This document shows, in pieces, positions 16,683-25,921 of a stretch of DNA of 64,000 bases. The DNA comes from an uncultured Prevotellaceae bacterium (GTDB lineage: Bacteria; Bacteroidota; Bacteroidia; Bacteroidales; Muribaculaceae), in NCBI GenBank assembly GCA_937916085.1, contig CALGGO010000034.1:1-64000 (forward strand). Reading direction: 5' to 3'. Both the position numbers and the translations under genes were made by a program. The notes under the pieces were generated by a model that had not been told where the DNA came from, searched no databases, and saw nothing but the letters and a program-made list of their open reading frames with translations. The stretch's first letter is position 1. Each line of letters opens with the position of its first letter.

Positions 16683-17416
16683 TGGATCATCCTAAATTAA
16701 GAGACTCTAAACGTCTTGTAACAAAAGAACTATATCCTTTAAATGAAATACCAGAGAGTACTATCAAAGCAATAGGTAGAAAATTAATTTATATGCTTTG
16801 TGTAGGATATAAAGACATAAGCGGTGATGACTGGGGCAACGTATTTGCTGAGGCTATTGACGGTATTCATTTACAGTCACCTATTGGCATTGCTGATGTT
16901 ACTTATAACAAGATGGCTTGGTCTGTAAAAACTGTTAAGAATTCAAATCCACACAGAACAAATGCCTCAATACGATTAATCAGCGGAAGATGTTCTCCAG
17001 ATTATTCTTATGGTATATCCAATCCACACGATGATATAGAAAAAACTGGACGTGCTGTTCTAAATATTTGGAATGAACGCGTTAACATTGCTCAAGATTA
17101 CTATAACCCAGTAAGAACATTAATATTGGTAAGAAGTGAAGACTTGTTGAAGTTTTCAATTTTTGAAGAAGAAAATCATCGTTTTATCGCCAGTTCTTAT
17201 AGGTGGGAAGAAAACAAAAATAACAATCTAGAGGGGTATGAAATAGCAACAGGTAATAAAAAGTTCACATGGCAGCCACATGGTTCTCAATTCACAATAC
17301 ACACTAAGATCCCACAAAATGCTATAAAATTTAGGATAAAACAACCTCCTAAACTTAATGTAGAAAAAACATTACAACAGATTGATTTCAACTACGATTG
17401 GATTGAAATTCTTTAA
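16679..17416 (+). CDS. Probable type II restriction endonuclease
   Basis: A 245-residue protein coupled to the methyltransferase by a four-base overlap. ATG at 16679 and 16682 are both possible starts. I do not recognise a named family, but the stretch IADVTYNKMAWSVKTVK at about residues 68-84 has the D...(S/E)xK spacing of a PD-(D/E)xK catalytic core, and position, size and AT-rich composition all fit the cognate nuclease. It would cut unmethylated DNA at the site protected by the preceding enzyme. The assignment rests mainly on context. Confidence 0.75.
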   Translation: MMDHPKLRDSKRLVTKELYPLNEIPESTIKAIGRKLIYMLCVGYKDISGDDWGNVFAEAIDGIHLQSPIGIADVTYNKMAWSVKTVKNSNPHRTNASIRLISGRCSPDYSYGISNPHDDIEKTGRAVLNIWNERVNIAQDYYNPVRTLILVRSEDLLKFSIFEEENHRFIASSYRWEENKNNNLEGYEIATGNKKFTWQPHGSQFTIHTKIPQNAIKFRIKQPPKLNVEKTLQQIDFNYDWIEIL

Positions 17417-17431
17417 TCATATAGTGCTAAA

Positions 17432-18436
17432 ATGAAACCTGTAGCGGTGATAATATTGAACTGGAATGGCGCGAAGCTGTTGCGCAAGTACCTGCCCACG
17501 GTGCTTGCGGGCACCGACGCGGCACTTGCCGACATTGTTGTCGCCGACAACGGCAGCAGCGACGACAGTCTTGAGGTGCTCAGCCAGGAGTTCCCGCAGG
17601 TCAAGACTATCGCCTTTGACAAGAACTACGGGTTTGCAGGAGGCTACAACAAGGCTATAAAGCTTACCACCGGCTACCGCTACATCGTGTTGCTCAACAG
17701 CGACGTGCGCACTCCCGAAGGATGGCTCAACCCGCTATATCAATACCTTGAAGACCATCCCGAGGTGGGTGCTGTGCAGCCCAAGCTGCTGCACGACCGC
17801 GACGACGGCAAGCGCATGTTTGAGTATGCCGGAGCCGCCGGCGGTTTCATCGACAAACACGGCTACCCCTACTGCCGAGGCCGCATGTTTGAGGCTGTGG
17901 AAGACGACCACGGCCAGTACGACGGCAAGGACATCGACATCTTTTGGGGAACAGGTGCGTGCCTGATGGTGCGCAGCGAGCTATACGACAAAGTGGGCGG
18001 TCTCGACGAAGACTTCTTCGCCCACATGGAAGAGATTGACCTGTGCTGGCGCATACACCTGACTGGCAGCGCAGTGCGCATCGTCACCGCCAGCGAGGTA
18101 TTCCATCTGGGCGGTGGCAGTCTGCCTCAAGGCAATCCTCGCAAGACCTACCTCAACTTCCGCAACAGCCTGTTCCTGCTCTACAAGAATCTGCCTGTGA
18201 AAGACGGCAAGCGCATGCTCATCGTGCGCCGCCTCTACGACACCCTCGCCTTTTTCATGGCACTAGCCAAACTGCACATTGGCGACGCCAAAGCCATCGT
18301 CAAAGCGCATATCGACTACCGCAAACTCAAGAGCCGCTACACCTGCCAGCCCCAGGAAAACCTGCTCAAGACCTTCCCAGGTGCCCAACGCAACATCGTC
18401 ATCGACTACTACCTAAAAGGCAAGAGGCTATTCTGA
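17432..18436 (+). CDS. Family 2 glycosyltransferase
   Basis: A 334-residue GT-A fold glycosyltransferase of the rhamnosyl/galactofuranosyl-transferase-like GT2 group. The N-terminal nucleotide-binding region has AVIILNWNG and VVADNGSSDDS, the DxD equivalent is LLNSDVR at about residue 90, and the acceptor-side motif is HMEEIDLCWR near residue 200. The C-terminal 60 residues are basic and may associate with the membrane. It probably acts in cell-surface polysaccharide or LPS assembly. It sits 15 bases after the restriction gene but returns to the GC-rich host composition, so it belongs to the backbone. Confidence 0.9.
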   Translation: MKPVAVIILNWNGAKLLRKYLPTVLAGTDAALADIVVADNGSSDDSLEVLSQEFPQVKTIAFDKNYGFAGGYNKAIKLTTGYRYIVLLNSDVRTPEGWLNPLYQYLEDHPEVGAVQPKLLHDRDDGKRMFEYAGAAGGFIDKHGYPYCRGRMFEAVEDDHGQYDGKDIDIFWGTGACLMVRSELYDKVGGLDEDFFAHMEEIDLCWRIHLTGSAVRIVTASEVFHLGGGSLPQGNPRKTYLNFRNSLFLLYKNLPVKDGKRMLIVRRLYDTLAFFMALAKLHIGDAKAIVKAHIDYRKLKSRYTCQPQENLLKTFPGAQRNIVIDYYLKGKRLF

Positions 18437-18701
18437 CAAAAATCCCACTTATCAATCAGAACTCAACAATTCACCTCGTTATATCAAACAAACTCAACAA
18501 AGAAATACAAATTCAACAAAAAATATAGACCTCTCATTTCTTGTTGCTTTTGTCAGATTTTGGTTGTTTTTGTTTGACAATGGTGTTATCACTGAATAAT
18601 TTCAATACAGCACCATGTGTTGTTATTTGTTAATTTACATTAAATTAATTTAAAGTTTGAGCCAATTACGGTTTATTGAGCCGCTAGATGCGCCTTTAGT
18701 G
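18437..18701. other. Intergenic region before the rimP operon
   Basis: AT-rich. It contains a second copy of the CAAACAAACTCAACAAAG repeat (18482-18526) and no recognised gene. The open frame at 18657-18842 is rejected because the rimP promoter lies inside it. Confidence 0.6.
18482..18526. repeat. CAAACAAACTCAACAAAG repeat, copy 2
   Basis: Matches the block at 7569-7612 in the same orientation, with the words ATCAAACAAACTCAACAAAG and ACAAATTCAACAAA. Confidence 0.6.
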
Positions 18702-18732
18702 TTGCTAATATTACTGATTTTTACTACCTTTG
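18702..18732 (+). promoter_or_regulatory. Promoter of the rimP-nusA-infB operon
   Basis: TTG (18702-18704), 20 bases, TACCTTTG (18725-18732). The start codon follows about 106 bases downstream, leaving a leader with two possible hairpins: GAGGA/TCCTC around 18747-18772, and GGGAAACGC/GCGATTTCCC at 18788-18819. Confidence 0.8.
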
Positions 18733-18787
18733 CACCGCAATTCCGTGAGGAGGGGGCTCTGAAGCTTCCTCTATTTTGTTATAAAAT

Positions 18788-18819
18788 GGGAAACGCCGTA
18801 GATTTTATAGCGATTTCCC
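18788..18819 (+). promoter_or_regulatory. Hairpin in the rimP leader
   Basis: GGGAAACGC (18788-18796) pairs with GCGATTTCCC (18810-18819) with one bulge, 20 bases before the rimP ATG. It could control translation of the operon. The covariation needed to support this was not examined. Confidence 0.4.
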
Positions 18820-18838
18820 GCATTAAGGTAATAAAAGA

Positions 18839-19303
18839 ATGATCGACAAGAAAGAACTCACATCGGTAATAGACAAGGCGCTAGAGGGCACCAAGATGTT
18901 TCTCGTGGACCTCAAGGTGAGCAGCGACAATGTGATTGACGTGCAGCTCGACAGCATGGAGAGCATCACCATCGACGACTGCATCGCCGTCAACGATGCC
19001 GTGCATGCGGCTTTTGACCAAGACGTGGAGGACTATGAGCTGACAGTAGGCTCTTACAGCCTCACCGAGCCCTTCAAGGTGCTGAAGCAGTACCACAAGA
19101 ATCTGGGCGGCGAGGTAGAAGTGCTTACCGCCAACGGCAAGAAGCTCAAGGGCACTCTTAGCGAGGTGACCGACGAGAATTTCACTGTCACCGTAGCCAC
19201 CAAGACCAAAATCGAGGGCAAGAAGCGCCCCGAGATGGTTGACGTGCCACACACCTTTATATATGACGAAATAAAATACACTAAAAATATATTACAGTTT
19301 TAA
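18839..19303 (+). CDS. rimP: Ribosome maturation factor RimP
   Basis: A 154-residue cytoplasmic factor for 30S subunit maturation. The N-terminal alpha-beta domain includes VDLKVSSDNVIDVQLDS, the linker region LTVGSYSLTEPFK corresponds to the family hallmark V-S-S-P-G-L-x-x-P-L with altered residues typical of this phylum, and the C-terminal SH3-like domain follows. It starts the classical rimP-nusA-infB order, six bases before nusA, which supports the assignment strongly. Confidence 0.93.
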   Translation: MIDKKELTSVIDKALEGTKMFLVDLKVSSDNVIDVQLDSMESITIDDCIAVNDAVHAAFDQDVEDYELTVGSYSLTEPFKVLKQYHKNLGGEVEVLTANGKKLKGTLSEVTDENFTVTVATKTKIEGKKRPEMVDVPHTFIYDEIKYTKNILQF

Positions 19304-19309
19304 AGAATT

Positions 19310-20572
19310 ATGGCTAAGAAAGTAGAAACGGTCGATATGGCCGATCAGTTTTCGGAGTTTAAAGAGTTGAAAAACATCGACAAGACCACTATGATCAGTG
19401 TCTTGGAGGAGTCGTTCCGTAGCGTGATTGCCAAGATGTTTGGCAGTGACGAGAATTTCGACGTTATCATGAACCCCGACAAGGGTGACTGCGAGATTTA
19501 CCAGAATCTCGAAGTAGTGCCCGATGGAGAGGTGGAGAATCCCAACCAGCAGATTGGCCTTACCGATGCCCGCAACGATGAGGAGAGCCCCGACCCCGAT
19601 TGCGAGATTGGCGAGGAGCACACCCGCAAAATTGACTTCGCGAAGTTTGGCCGCCGCGCCATCCTGAACCTGCGCCAGACCCTTGCCAGCAAAATCCTTG
19701 ACTTGCAGAAAGACGCCATCTACAACAAGTTCAAAGACTTGGAAGGCGACTTGGTGAGCGGCGAGGTATATCAAACCTGGAAGCGCGAGGTGCTCTTGCT
19801 CGACGATGACAAGAACGAGCTCATCCTGCCCAAGGACCAGCAGATTCCCACCGACATCTACCACAAGGGCGACACCGTGCGCGCCGTCATCCACAAGGTT
19901 GACAACCAGAACAATAACCCCAAGATAATAGTTTCCCGCACCAGCGACCTCTTCTTGCGCCGACTCTTTGAGCTTGAGGTTCCCGAGATTCACGATGGCC
20001 TCATCGTGATTCGCGCCGTGGCACGCAAGCCAGGAGAGCGCGCCAAGATTGCCGTGGAGAGCTACGACGACCGCATCGACCCCGTGGGCGCCTGCGTGGG
20101 TGTAAAGGGCTCGCGCATTCATGGCATCGTGCGTGAGTTGCGCAACGAGAATATCGACGTTATCAACTACACTCCCGATCCAGTAATCTTCATCCAGCGC
20201 GCTCTTAGCCCCGCCAAGATTACCACCATCCGCATCGACGAGGAGACCAAGCATGCCGAGGTGTTCCTGCGTCCCGAGGAAGTGTCGCTCGCCATTGGCC
20301 GCGGCGGTTTGAACATCAAGCTCGCCTCGATGCTTTCGGGCTACACCATCGACGTTTATCGTGACCTCGACAACGAAGAGGACGACGTATATCTCGACGG
20401 CTTCAACGACGAGATCGACCAGTGGGTTATCGACGCCCTGAAGGCGATAGGCTGCGCCACCGCCAAGGCCGTTCTCAACACCCCACGTCAAGAGCTTATC
20501 GACAGAGCCGACCTTGAGGAAGACACCGTTGATGAAGTGCTTGAGATCCTGAGAGCAGAGTTTGAGGACTAG
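19310..20572 (+). CDS. nusA: Transcription factor NusA
   Basis: A 420-residue transcription elongation and termination factor that binds RNA polymerase and RNA. The N-terminal polymerase-binding domain covers about residues 1-125, S1 about 130-200 (with GDTVRAVIHKVD), then two KH domains about 230-345, with GVKGSRIHGIVREL and the second-KH core SLAIGRGGLNIKLAS. The acidic C terminus ends around residue 420, the usual length in this phylum, without the tandem acidic repeats of E. coli NusA. It is cotranscribed with rimP. Confidence 0.97.
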   Translation: MAKKVETVDMADQFSEFKELKNIDKTTMISVLEESFRSVIAKMFGSDENFDVIMNPDKGDCEIYQNLEVVPDGEVENPNQQIGLTDARNDEESPDPDCEIGEEHTRKIDFAKFGRRAILNLRQTLASKILDLQKDAIYNKFKDLEGDLVSGEVYQTWKREVLLLDDDKNELILPKDQQIPTDIYHKGDTVRAVIHKVDNQNNNPKIIVSRTSDLFLRRLFELEVPEIHDGLIVIRAVARKPGERAKIAVESYDDRIDPVGACVGVKGSRIHGIVRELRNENIDVINYTPDPVIFIQRALSPAKITTIRIDEETKHAEVFLRPEEVSLAIGRGGLNIKLASMLSGYTIDVYRDLDNEEDDVYLDGFNDEIDQWVIDALKAIGCATAKAVLNTPRQELIDRADLEEDTVDEVLEILRAEFED

Positions 20573-20590
20573 TTCATAGTTTATAATTAA

Positions 20591-20632
20591 TCTAGATAAT
20601 CTAGAACTTCTAGAAAGTCTAGATATTTTAGA
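20591..20632. repeat. TCTAGA nonamer array B
   Basis: TCTAGA at 20591, 20600, 20609 and 20618 and TTTAGA at 20627, an exact 9-base period, between nusA and infB, 60 bases before the infB start. Heptamer-like words (TAGTTCA, TAGTTTA) precede it at 20572-20585. Confidence 0.95.
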
Positions 20633-20692
20633 AAAACTCTCACAGATTTTTTAAAATTACACAAAACACCTATAACTCGTTATCCAATATCT

Positions 20693-23455
20693 ATGCGTGT
20701 AAAATTAAGTAAGATTATCAAAGATTTGAACGTTGGTTTGCAGACCGTCCAAGACTTCTTCGAAAAGAAGAAGATCGACATAGAGGTCACTCCCAACACC
20801 AAGATTGATGAAGACGTGCTCGACATCCTCATCAAGGAATTCAAGCCCGACATGGAGCAGAAACTCAAGTCGGAGTACCTGACTAATGCCCGTCAAAAAG
20901 ACAAGGCAAAACCTGCTGAGGAAACCGCCGAGACTCCAAAGCAACCCGAGGAAATCAAGACTGAGACAAAAGTCATCAAGCCTAAAGTAATAGGGAAAAT
21001 CAATCTTGACGAGACAGGAAAACCAGCGTCAAAGAAAGAGGCAAAGAAAGAGAATGCCAAGAAGGCGGCCGAAAAGAAGACCGCCAAGCCCAAGGAAGAA
21101 CCCAAGGCTAAGGCACAAGCTGAGCAGCCTACAAGCGACGTGAAGCCCGAAGCCAAGGCACCTACGACAGTTGAGACCTCAGCCGAAACTGCGCCTGCCA
21201 ATACTCAGCAAGAGGAACCTAAAGAGGAAATCTTCACCACCCGCATCCCAGAGCTCAAGACCAACATCAATGTGGTTGGCAAGATTGACCTCTCGGCGAT
21301 AAACCAATCGACACGCCCCAAGAAGAAAACCAAGGAGGAGCGCAAGCAAGAGCGCATCGCCAAGGAGAAGGCGCGTCAGGGAGAGGACGGCGTGAAGAAA
21401 AAACGCCGCCGCATAGGAAAAGAGAAAGTCGATATCGAGAAAGCGGCACAGCAAATCAACAACGCCAGCGGCAAGACGGCTAAGAACAAGGATAACGAGA
21501 GCCAGTCGAGCAAGAAGAAAGACAAGAAGGCAAAACGCCCGCTGCGTCCGCAAATCAACGAGGAAGACGTTCAGCGTCAAGTGAAAGAGACGCTTGCACG
21601 CCTCACCACCAAGAAGCAGAACATGGGTGCCAAGTGGCGCCGCGAGAAGCGCGAGGCAGTGCGCGAGGAGGAAAGCAAGGAGGCAGCATTGCAAGCCGCC
21701 GAGAAGAAGATTCTCAAGCTCACCGAGTTTGTTACTGCCAACGACCTCGCCATGATGATGAACGTGCCTATCAACAAGGTGATTGGCACCTGCATGAGTC
21801 TGGGAGTGATGGTGTCTATCAACCAGCGCCTCGACGCCGAGACCATCAACATCGTTGCCGAGGAGTTTGGCTTCAAGACCGAATATGAGAGCGCCGACGT
21901 GGTGGAGGCCATCCACGAGGAAGAAGACAATCCCGAAGACCTCCAGCAGCGTCCACCAGTAGTCACCGTGATGGGTCACGTGGACCACGGTAAGACATCG
22001 CTGCTCGACTACATACGCAAGAGTAATGTGATTGCCGGCGAGGCGGGTGGTATCACCCAGCACATTGGCGCTTACAACGTGAAGCTGCCCAACGGCCGCC
22101 GCATCACCTTCCTCGACACCCCAGGCCACGAGGCGTTTACCGCCATGCGTGCCCGTGGTGCCAAGGTCACCGATATCGTTATCGTGATTGTTGCCGCCGA
22201 CGACAATGTGATGCCGCAAACCAAAGAGGCCCTCAACCATGCCTCGGCAGCTGGCGTGCCCATCGTCTTTGCTATCAATAAGATAGACAAGGATGGCGCC
22301 AACCCCGAGAAGATCAAGGAAGAACTTGCCAACCTCAACTACCTCGTGGAGGAATGGGGCGGCAAGTATCAGAGCCAGGACATCTCGGCTAAGAAGGGCA
22401 TTGGCGTGGAGGAACTCATGGAGAAAGTGCTCCTTGAGGCCGATATGCTTGAGCTAAAAGCTAACCCCAACCGCAAGGCAACAGGCTCTATCATCGAGTC
22501 GTCGCTCGACAAGGGTCGTGGCTACATCGCCACCGTGCTCGTTGATAACGGCACATTGCGTGTGGGCGACATCATGCTTGCAGGAACTCACTATGGTAAG
22601 GTTAAGGCTATGTTCAATGAGCGTAACCAGCGCATACAAGAGGCTAAACCTTCATCACCAGCCCTGATTTTGGGTTTGAACGGTGCTCCTACCGCTGGTG
22701 ACAAGTTCAACATCATGGACACCGACCAGGAGGCACGCCAGATTGCCAACCGCCGCGAGCAGTTGCAGCGTGAGCAGATGCAGCGCACTCAGCACCGCCG
22801 CACCCTCGAGGACATTGGCCGCTTGCGCGCTTTGGGTGAGTTCCACGAGTTGAACATCATCGTCAAGGGTGATGTGGACGGCTCAATCGAGGCGTTGAGC
22901 GACTCGCTCATCAAGCTATCGACACCTGAGGTTCAGGTCAACGTCATCCACAAGGCAGTGGGTGCCATCAGCGAGAGCGACGTCACTCTGGCAGCAGCCA
23001 GCGATGCCTATATCATTGGTTTCCAGGTGCGTCCTTCGGTTGATGCCAAGCGTCTGGCAGCGCAAGAGGGTGTAGATATCCGCATCTATTCCATCATCTA
23101 CGATGCCATCGAGGAGATTAAGAGCGCCATGGAGGGCATGCTTTCTCCCGAGATTAAGGAAGAGGTCATTGGCAATGCCGAGATTAAGGAGGTTTACCAC
23201 ATCAGCAAGGTGGGAACCATCGCCGGCGCTATGGTCAAGGACGGCAAACTCAAGCGTGGCTGCAAGGTGCGTGTGATACGCGACGGCATTGTGCGCCACA
23301 CTGGCATACTGGCATCGCTCAAGCGCTTCAAGGACGACGCCAAGGAGGTTGCCAGCGGCTATGAGTGCGGCTTCAGCATCCAGAGCTACAACGACCTCGT
23401 GGTGGGCGACATCGTAGAGGCATTCGAGGAAATCGAAGTACAGAAGACACTGTAA
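20693..23455 (+). CDS. infB: Translation initiation factor IF-2
   Basis: A 920-residue GTPase that brings initiator tRNA to the 30S subunit. A long Lys/Glu/Ala-rich low-complexity N-terminal region covers about residues 60-330. An IF2 N-terminal subdomain precedes the G domain, which begins VVTVMGHVDHGKT (G1 at 428-435); G3 DTPGHEA and G4 NKID follow, then the C-terminal domains II to IV. Length and layout are normal for Bacteroidota. It lies downstream of nusA, with nonamer array B in the 120-base gap. Confidence 0.98.
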   Translation: MRVKLSKIIKDLNVGLQTVQDFFEKKKIDIEVTPNTKIDEDVLDILIKEFKPDMEQKLKSEYLTNARQKDKAKPAEETAETPKQPEEIKTETKVIKPKVIGKINLDETGKPASKKEAKKENAKKAAEKKTAKPKEEPKAKAQAEQPTSDVKPEAKAPTTVETSAETAPANTQQEEPKEEIFTTRIPELKTNINVVGKIDLSAINQSTRPKKKTKEERKQERIAKEKARQGEDGVKKKRRRIGKEKVDIEKAAQQINNASGKTAKNKDNESQSSKKKDKKAKRPLRPQINEEDVQRQVKETLARLTTKKQNMGAKWRREKREAVREEESKEAALQAAEKKILKLTEFVTANDLAMMMNVPINKVIGTCMSLGVMVSINQRLDAETINIVAEEFGFKTEYESADVVEAIHEEEDNPEDLQQRPPVVTVMGHVDHGKTSLLDYIRKSNVIAGEAGGITQHIGAYNVKLPNGRRITFLDTPGHEAFTAMRARGAKVTDIVIVIVAADDNVMPQTKEALNHASAAGVPIVFAINKIDKDGANPEKIKEELANLNYLVEEWGGKYQSQDISAKKGIGVEELMEKVLLEADMLELKANPNRKATGSIIESSLDKGRGYIATVLVDNGTLRVGDIMLAGTHYGKVKAMFNERNQRIQEAKPSSPALILGLNGAPTAGDKFNIMDTDQEARQIANRREQLQREQMQRTQHRRTLEDIGRLRALGEFHELNIIVKGDVDGSIEALSDSLIKLSTPEVQVNVIHKAVGAISESDVTLAAASDAYIIGFQVRPSVDAKRLAAQEGVDIRIYSIIYDAIEEIKSAMEGMLSPEIKEEVIGNAEIKEVYHISKVGTIAGAMVKDGKLKRGCKVRVIRDGIVRHTGILASLKRFKDDAKEVASGYECGFSIQSYNDLVVGDIVEAFEEIEVQKTL

Positions 23456-23458
23456 AAT

Positions 23459-23585
23459 AAGTTATAAGTGTTAAGTTATAAGTGTTAAGTATTTTCAGGC
23501 AACCTTTAAATGCTTAACACTTTTACTTTACACTTACCACTTACCACTTTACACTTAACACTTAACACTTAACACTTAACACTTA
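23459..23585. repeat. Head-to-head heptamer arrays
   Basis: The left arm (23459-23491) has AAGTTATAAGTGTT twice and then AAGT. The right arm (23513-23585) has about ten CTTAACA/CTTACCA/CTTTACA heptamers in the complementary orientation. The arms can pair to form a long hairpin just after the infB stop and ending at the folK start, so it could act as a terminator or cruciform. Confidence 0.85.
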
Positions 23586-23587
23586 GG

Positions 23588-24064
23588 ATGATTTATTATC
23601 TGAACATAGGCTCTAATCTAGATGACCGGGAGGGAAACCTCTGGGCGGCCGACTTGCGGCTGTCGCTCGACCTGGGGCTGGTGACGGCACGCTCGACTAT
23701 TGTTGAGAGCGAGCCGTGGGGCTTTGAGAGCGACAACGGCTTCCTCAACATGGGCATCGCCGTCGAGAGCCGCTTCTCGCCTATCGAGGCACTCAACATC
23801 ATCCACGATATCGAGTACGAACTCAATCAGGGACACAGCCACCGCGATGCCGACGGCAACTATGTGGACCGCCTCGTAGATATTGACATTATGGCGATTG
23901 ACGACCTTGTCATTGACCTGCCTAGTCTGCAAGTGCCTCACCGACACCTGCCCCGCCGCGACTTCTTCCTGCGCCCCATGGCAGAACTCGCCCCCGAGTG
24001 GCTCCACCCTACCCTCCACCTCACCGCCCAACAGATGCTGGATCAACTCCAAGCAACCAACTAA
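23588..24064 (+). CDS. folK: HPPK, folate biosynthesis
   Basis: 2-amino-4-hydroxy-6-hydroxymethyldihydropteridine pyrophosphokinase, which transfers pyrophosphate from ATP to the pterin in folate synthesis. At 158 residues it is a normal-length single-domain enzyme. Motifs are the N-terminal LNIGSNLDDREGNL, the loop SEPWGFESDNGFLNM, and the metal-binding DRLVDIDIMA, with PHRHLPRRDFFLRP near the C terminus. It is separated from infB by the head-to-head heptamer arrays. Confidence 0.95.
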   Translation: MIYYLNIGSNLDDREGNLWAADLRLSLDLGLVTARSTIVESEPWGFESDNGFLNMGIAVESRFSPIEALNIIHDIEYELNQGHSHRDADGNYVDRLVDIDIMAIDDLVIDLPSLQVPHRHLPRRDFFLRPMAELAPEWLHPTLHLTAQQMLDQLQATN

Positions 24065-24275
24065 AGCCACAAAAAAACACGTTTTATTCTGCTACGAAAC
24101 CCTGTTTTACCCTGTTCAGCAAAATAATGACTATAAACAAAATAAAAAGGAAAAATATTAAAAATATTACCCTAAAAAAAGGAAAAATTCAAAAAATAAC
24201 CGCTAAAAAAATAGGAAAAAATCCATGTTTTCAGACCCACAGTGTACTAACCTCATAAAGTGGACACTGAAAAAA
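24065..24275. other. AT-rich convergent intergenic region
   Basis: About 210 bases, strongly A-rich on the plus strand, between the converging folK and POT transporter genes. No gene was recognised. Confidence 0.6.
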
Positions 24276-24303
24276 TGAGACTCGAGGGATGCCTCGAGTC
24301 TCA
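24276..24303 (-). terminator. Terminator of the POT transporter gene
   Basis: Perfect 11-base stem TGAGACTCGAG / CTCGAGTCTCA with a six-base loop, followed on the minus strand by a T run. It lies 21 bases past the stop codon at 24324. Confidence 0.85.
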
Positions 24304-24323
24304 CTGATATTGTAAAGAAAAGG

Positions 24324-25850
24324 TTACTTCGCTACTTTCTCGAGTCGCTTCATCATTATAAACATGAAGAGAGCCGATACTACACACACGCCGATGAAGA
24401 CGCTCCACACTACCCACAATGGGAGTCCACCCCACAGGTAACCACCCACACTAACAAGGAAGTTGCCAATGGCGGTGCTGGCAAACCAGCCACCCATCAT
24501 CAGACCCTTGAGTTTGGGAGGTGCCACCTTAGTAACAAATGAGATTCCCATTGGGCTGAGCAACAATTCGCCAAAGGTGAGCACAAGGTAAGTAGAAATG
24601 AGCCAGTTAGGTGACACGAGAGTCGCTGCATCGCCCAACTTGGCTTGCTCGTCGGGAGAAGGCAGTCCCATAGATCCAACAATCATAATCAAGAATGCCG
24701 ACGCTGCCACAAGCATACCCAAAGCAATCTTGCGTGGTGCGCTGGGCTCTTTGCCTTTCTTGGCGAGCCAGCCAAATAGCGCTAACGACACTGGCGTCAG
24801 AGCCACCACAAAGCAAGGATTGAACTGCTGGAATATAGGAGCCTCAACATTTACCGGTCCGTCAAGATTGCAATAACGATAAATGAGAATTCCCAAGCAT
24901 GCAGCTATCACACCACCTGCAATTCCACGAGTGCGGTTGCTCTTGGTGTCGTAGATAGTAAAACCAGCATACACAATCAAGATGCAGAGCACCAGGTTCC
25001 ACACATCAAATGCCATGCTCTGCAAACCAGTAGAACTCTTGGCAGTGAACTCATTGGCAAAGAATGTCAGAGTCAATCCATTCTGGTGGAACGCCATCCA
25101 GAAGAAGATAACCACGATAAACACAAGAATCAGTGCCACCACTCGCCTTGCTGTCTCTCCAGGAGCCAACTCAGCTGCCGCAGCTGCTTCTTTGTTTTCT
25201 TTCTTGCTGGAGATGGCACTTTTCTCGACGTGGCGGAATGTGTTGCGGAAAACATAGTAGATGAGAATTGAGATGATAAGCGAGACACATGCCACGCCAA
25301 AGGCGAAGTGATAGCTGTCGGCCTTGCTCACGCCCAGACTATTCTGGGCATACTCCATAATCTTCACTGCCGCAGTAGGGGCAAACATGGCACCAATGTT
25401 GATTGCCATATAGAAAATGCTGAAAGCGGCATCGCGACGGTCGCTGTATTTAGGGTCATCATATAGGTTTCCTACCATTACCTGCAGGTTGCCTTTAAAG
25501 AGTCCCGTTCCCAAGCTCACCAGCAAGAGCGCTCCCATCATTGCCACAAGAGCCACAGTGTCGCCACCAAGTGGCACAGAAAGTGCCACATAGCCAAAGA
25601 ACATAATCAAGATGCCCGAGGTCACCATCTTGCCGTAGCCAAAGATATCGGCGAGCAAGCCGCCAATCACTGGCAGGAAGTAAACCAGCATCAAGAAGCT
25701 GCTGTAGATGAGACCAGCCTTACCAGGGTCTAAGCCAAAGTTCTCACGCAAGAACAGCGCAAAAACGGCTATCATCGTGTAGTAGCCAAAGCGTTCGCCA
25801 GTGTTGGCAAGCGCCAGGGCATATAAGCCTTTAGGTTGATTTTTAAACAT
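24324..25850 (-). CDS. POT/PTR family proton-coupled peptide transporter
   Basis: A 508-residue inner-membrane symporter for di- and tripeptides, of the major facilitator superfamily, with about 12-14 hydrophobic segments. Family features are GERFGYY in helix 1, FKGNLQVMVGNLYD, FYMAINIGAMFAP (PTR signature), and FFWMAFHQNG in helix 7. The first acidic residue of the canonical ExxER motif is Asn here (NTGER). A basic cytoplasmic loop follows helix 6. It is a tandem paralogue of 26029-27591 with its own terminator; a 19-base palindrome (25867-25885) lies just before its start and may be an operator. Confidence 0.93.
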   Translation of the reverse strand: MFKNQPKGLYALALANTGERFGYYTMIAVFALFLRENFGLDPGKAGLIYSSFLMLVYFLPVIGGLLADIFGYGKMVTSGILIMFFGYVALSVPLGGDTVALVAMMGALLLVSLGTGLFKGNLQVMVGNLYDDPKYSDRRDAAFSIFYMAINIGAMFAPTAAVKIMEYAQNSLGVSKADSYHFAFGVACVSLIISILIYYVFRNTFRHVEKSAISSKKENKEAAAAAELAPGETARRVVALILVFIVVIFFWMAFHQNGLTLTFFANEFTAKSSTGLQSMAFDVWNLVLCILIVYAGFTIYDTKSNRTRGIAGGVIAACLGILIYRYCNLDGPVNVEAPIFQQFNPCFVVALTPVSLALFGWLAKKGKEPSAPRKIALGMLVAASAFLIMIVGSMGLPSPDEQAKLGDAATLVSPNWLISTYLVLTFGELLLSPMGISFVTKVAPPKLKGLMMGGWFASTAIGNFLVSVGGYLWGGLPLWVVWSVFIGVCVVSALFMFIMMKRLEKVAK

Positions 25851-25866
25851 GAGTTATTAGTTTTTT

Positions 25867-25885
25867 GTTGCGATGACATCGCAAC
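25867..25885. promoter_or_regulatory. 19-base palindrome upstream of POT transporter
   Basis: GTTGCGATG-A-CATCGCAAC, two perfect nine-base arms, 16 bases before the start codon at 25850. It could be an operator or an RNA hairpin that hides the ribosome-binding region. Confidence 0.55.
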
Positions 25886-25921
25886 ATACGGAACATAAGG
25901 TGGTTGGTTGTTATTAACAAA

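Noticed and set aside
18657..18842. 61-codon frame before rimP
   Set aside because: The rimP promoter and leader hairpins lie inside it.
19292..20491. 399-codon frame opposite nusA
   Set aside because: Shadow of nusA for the same reason.
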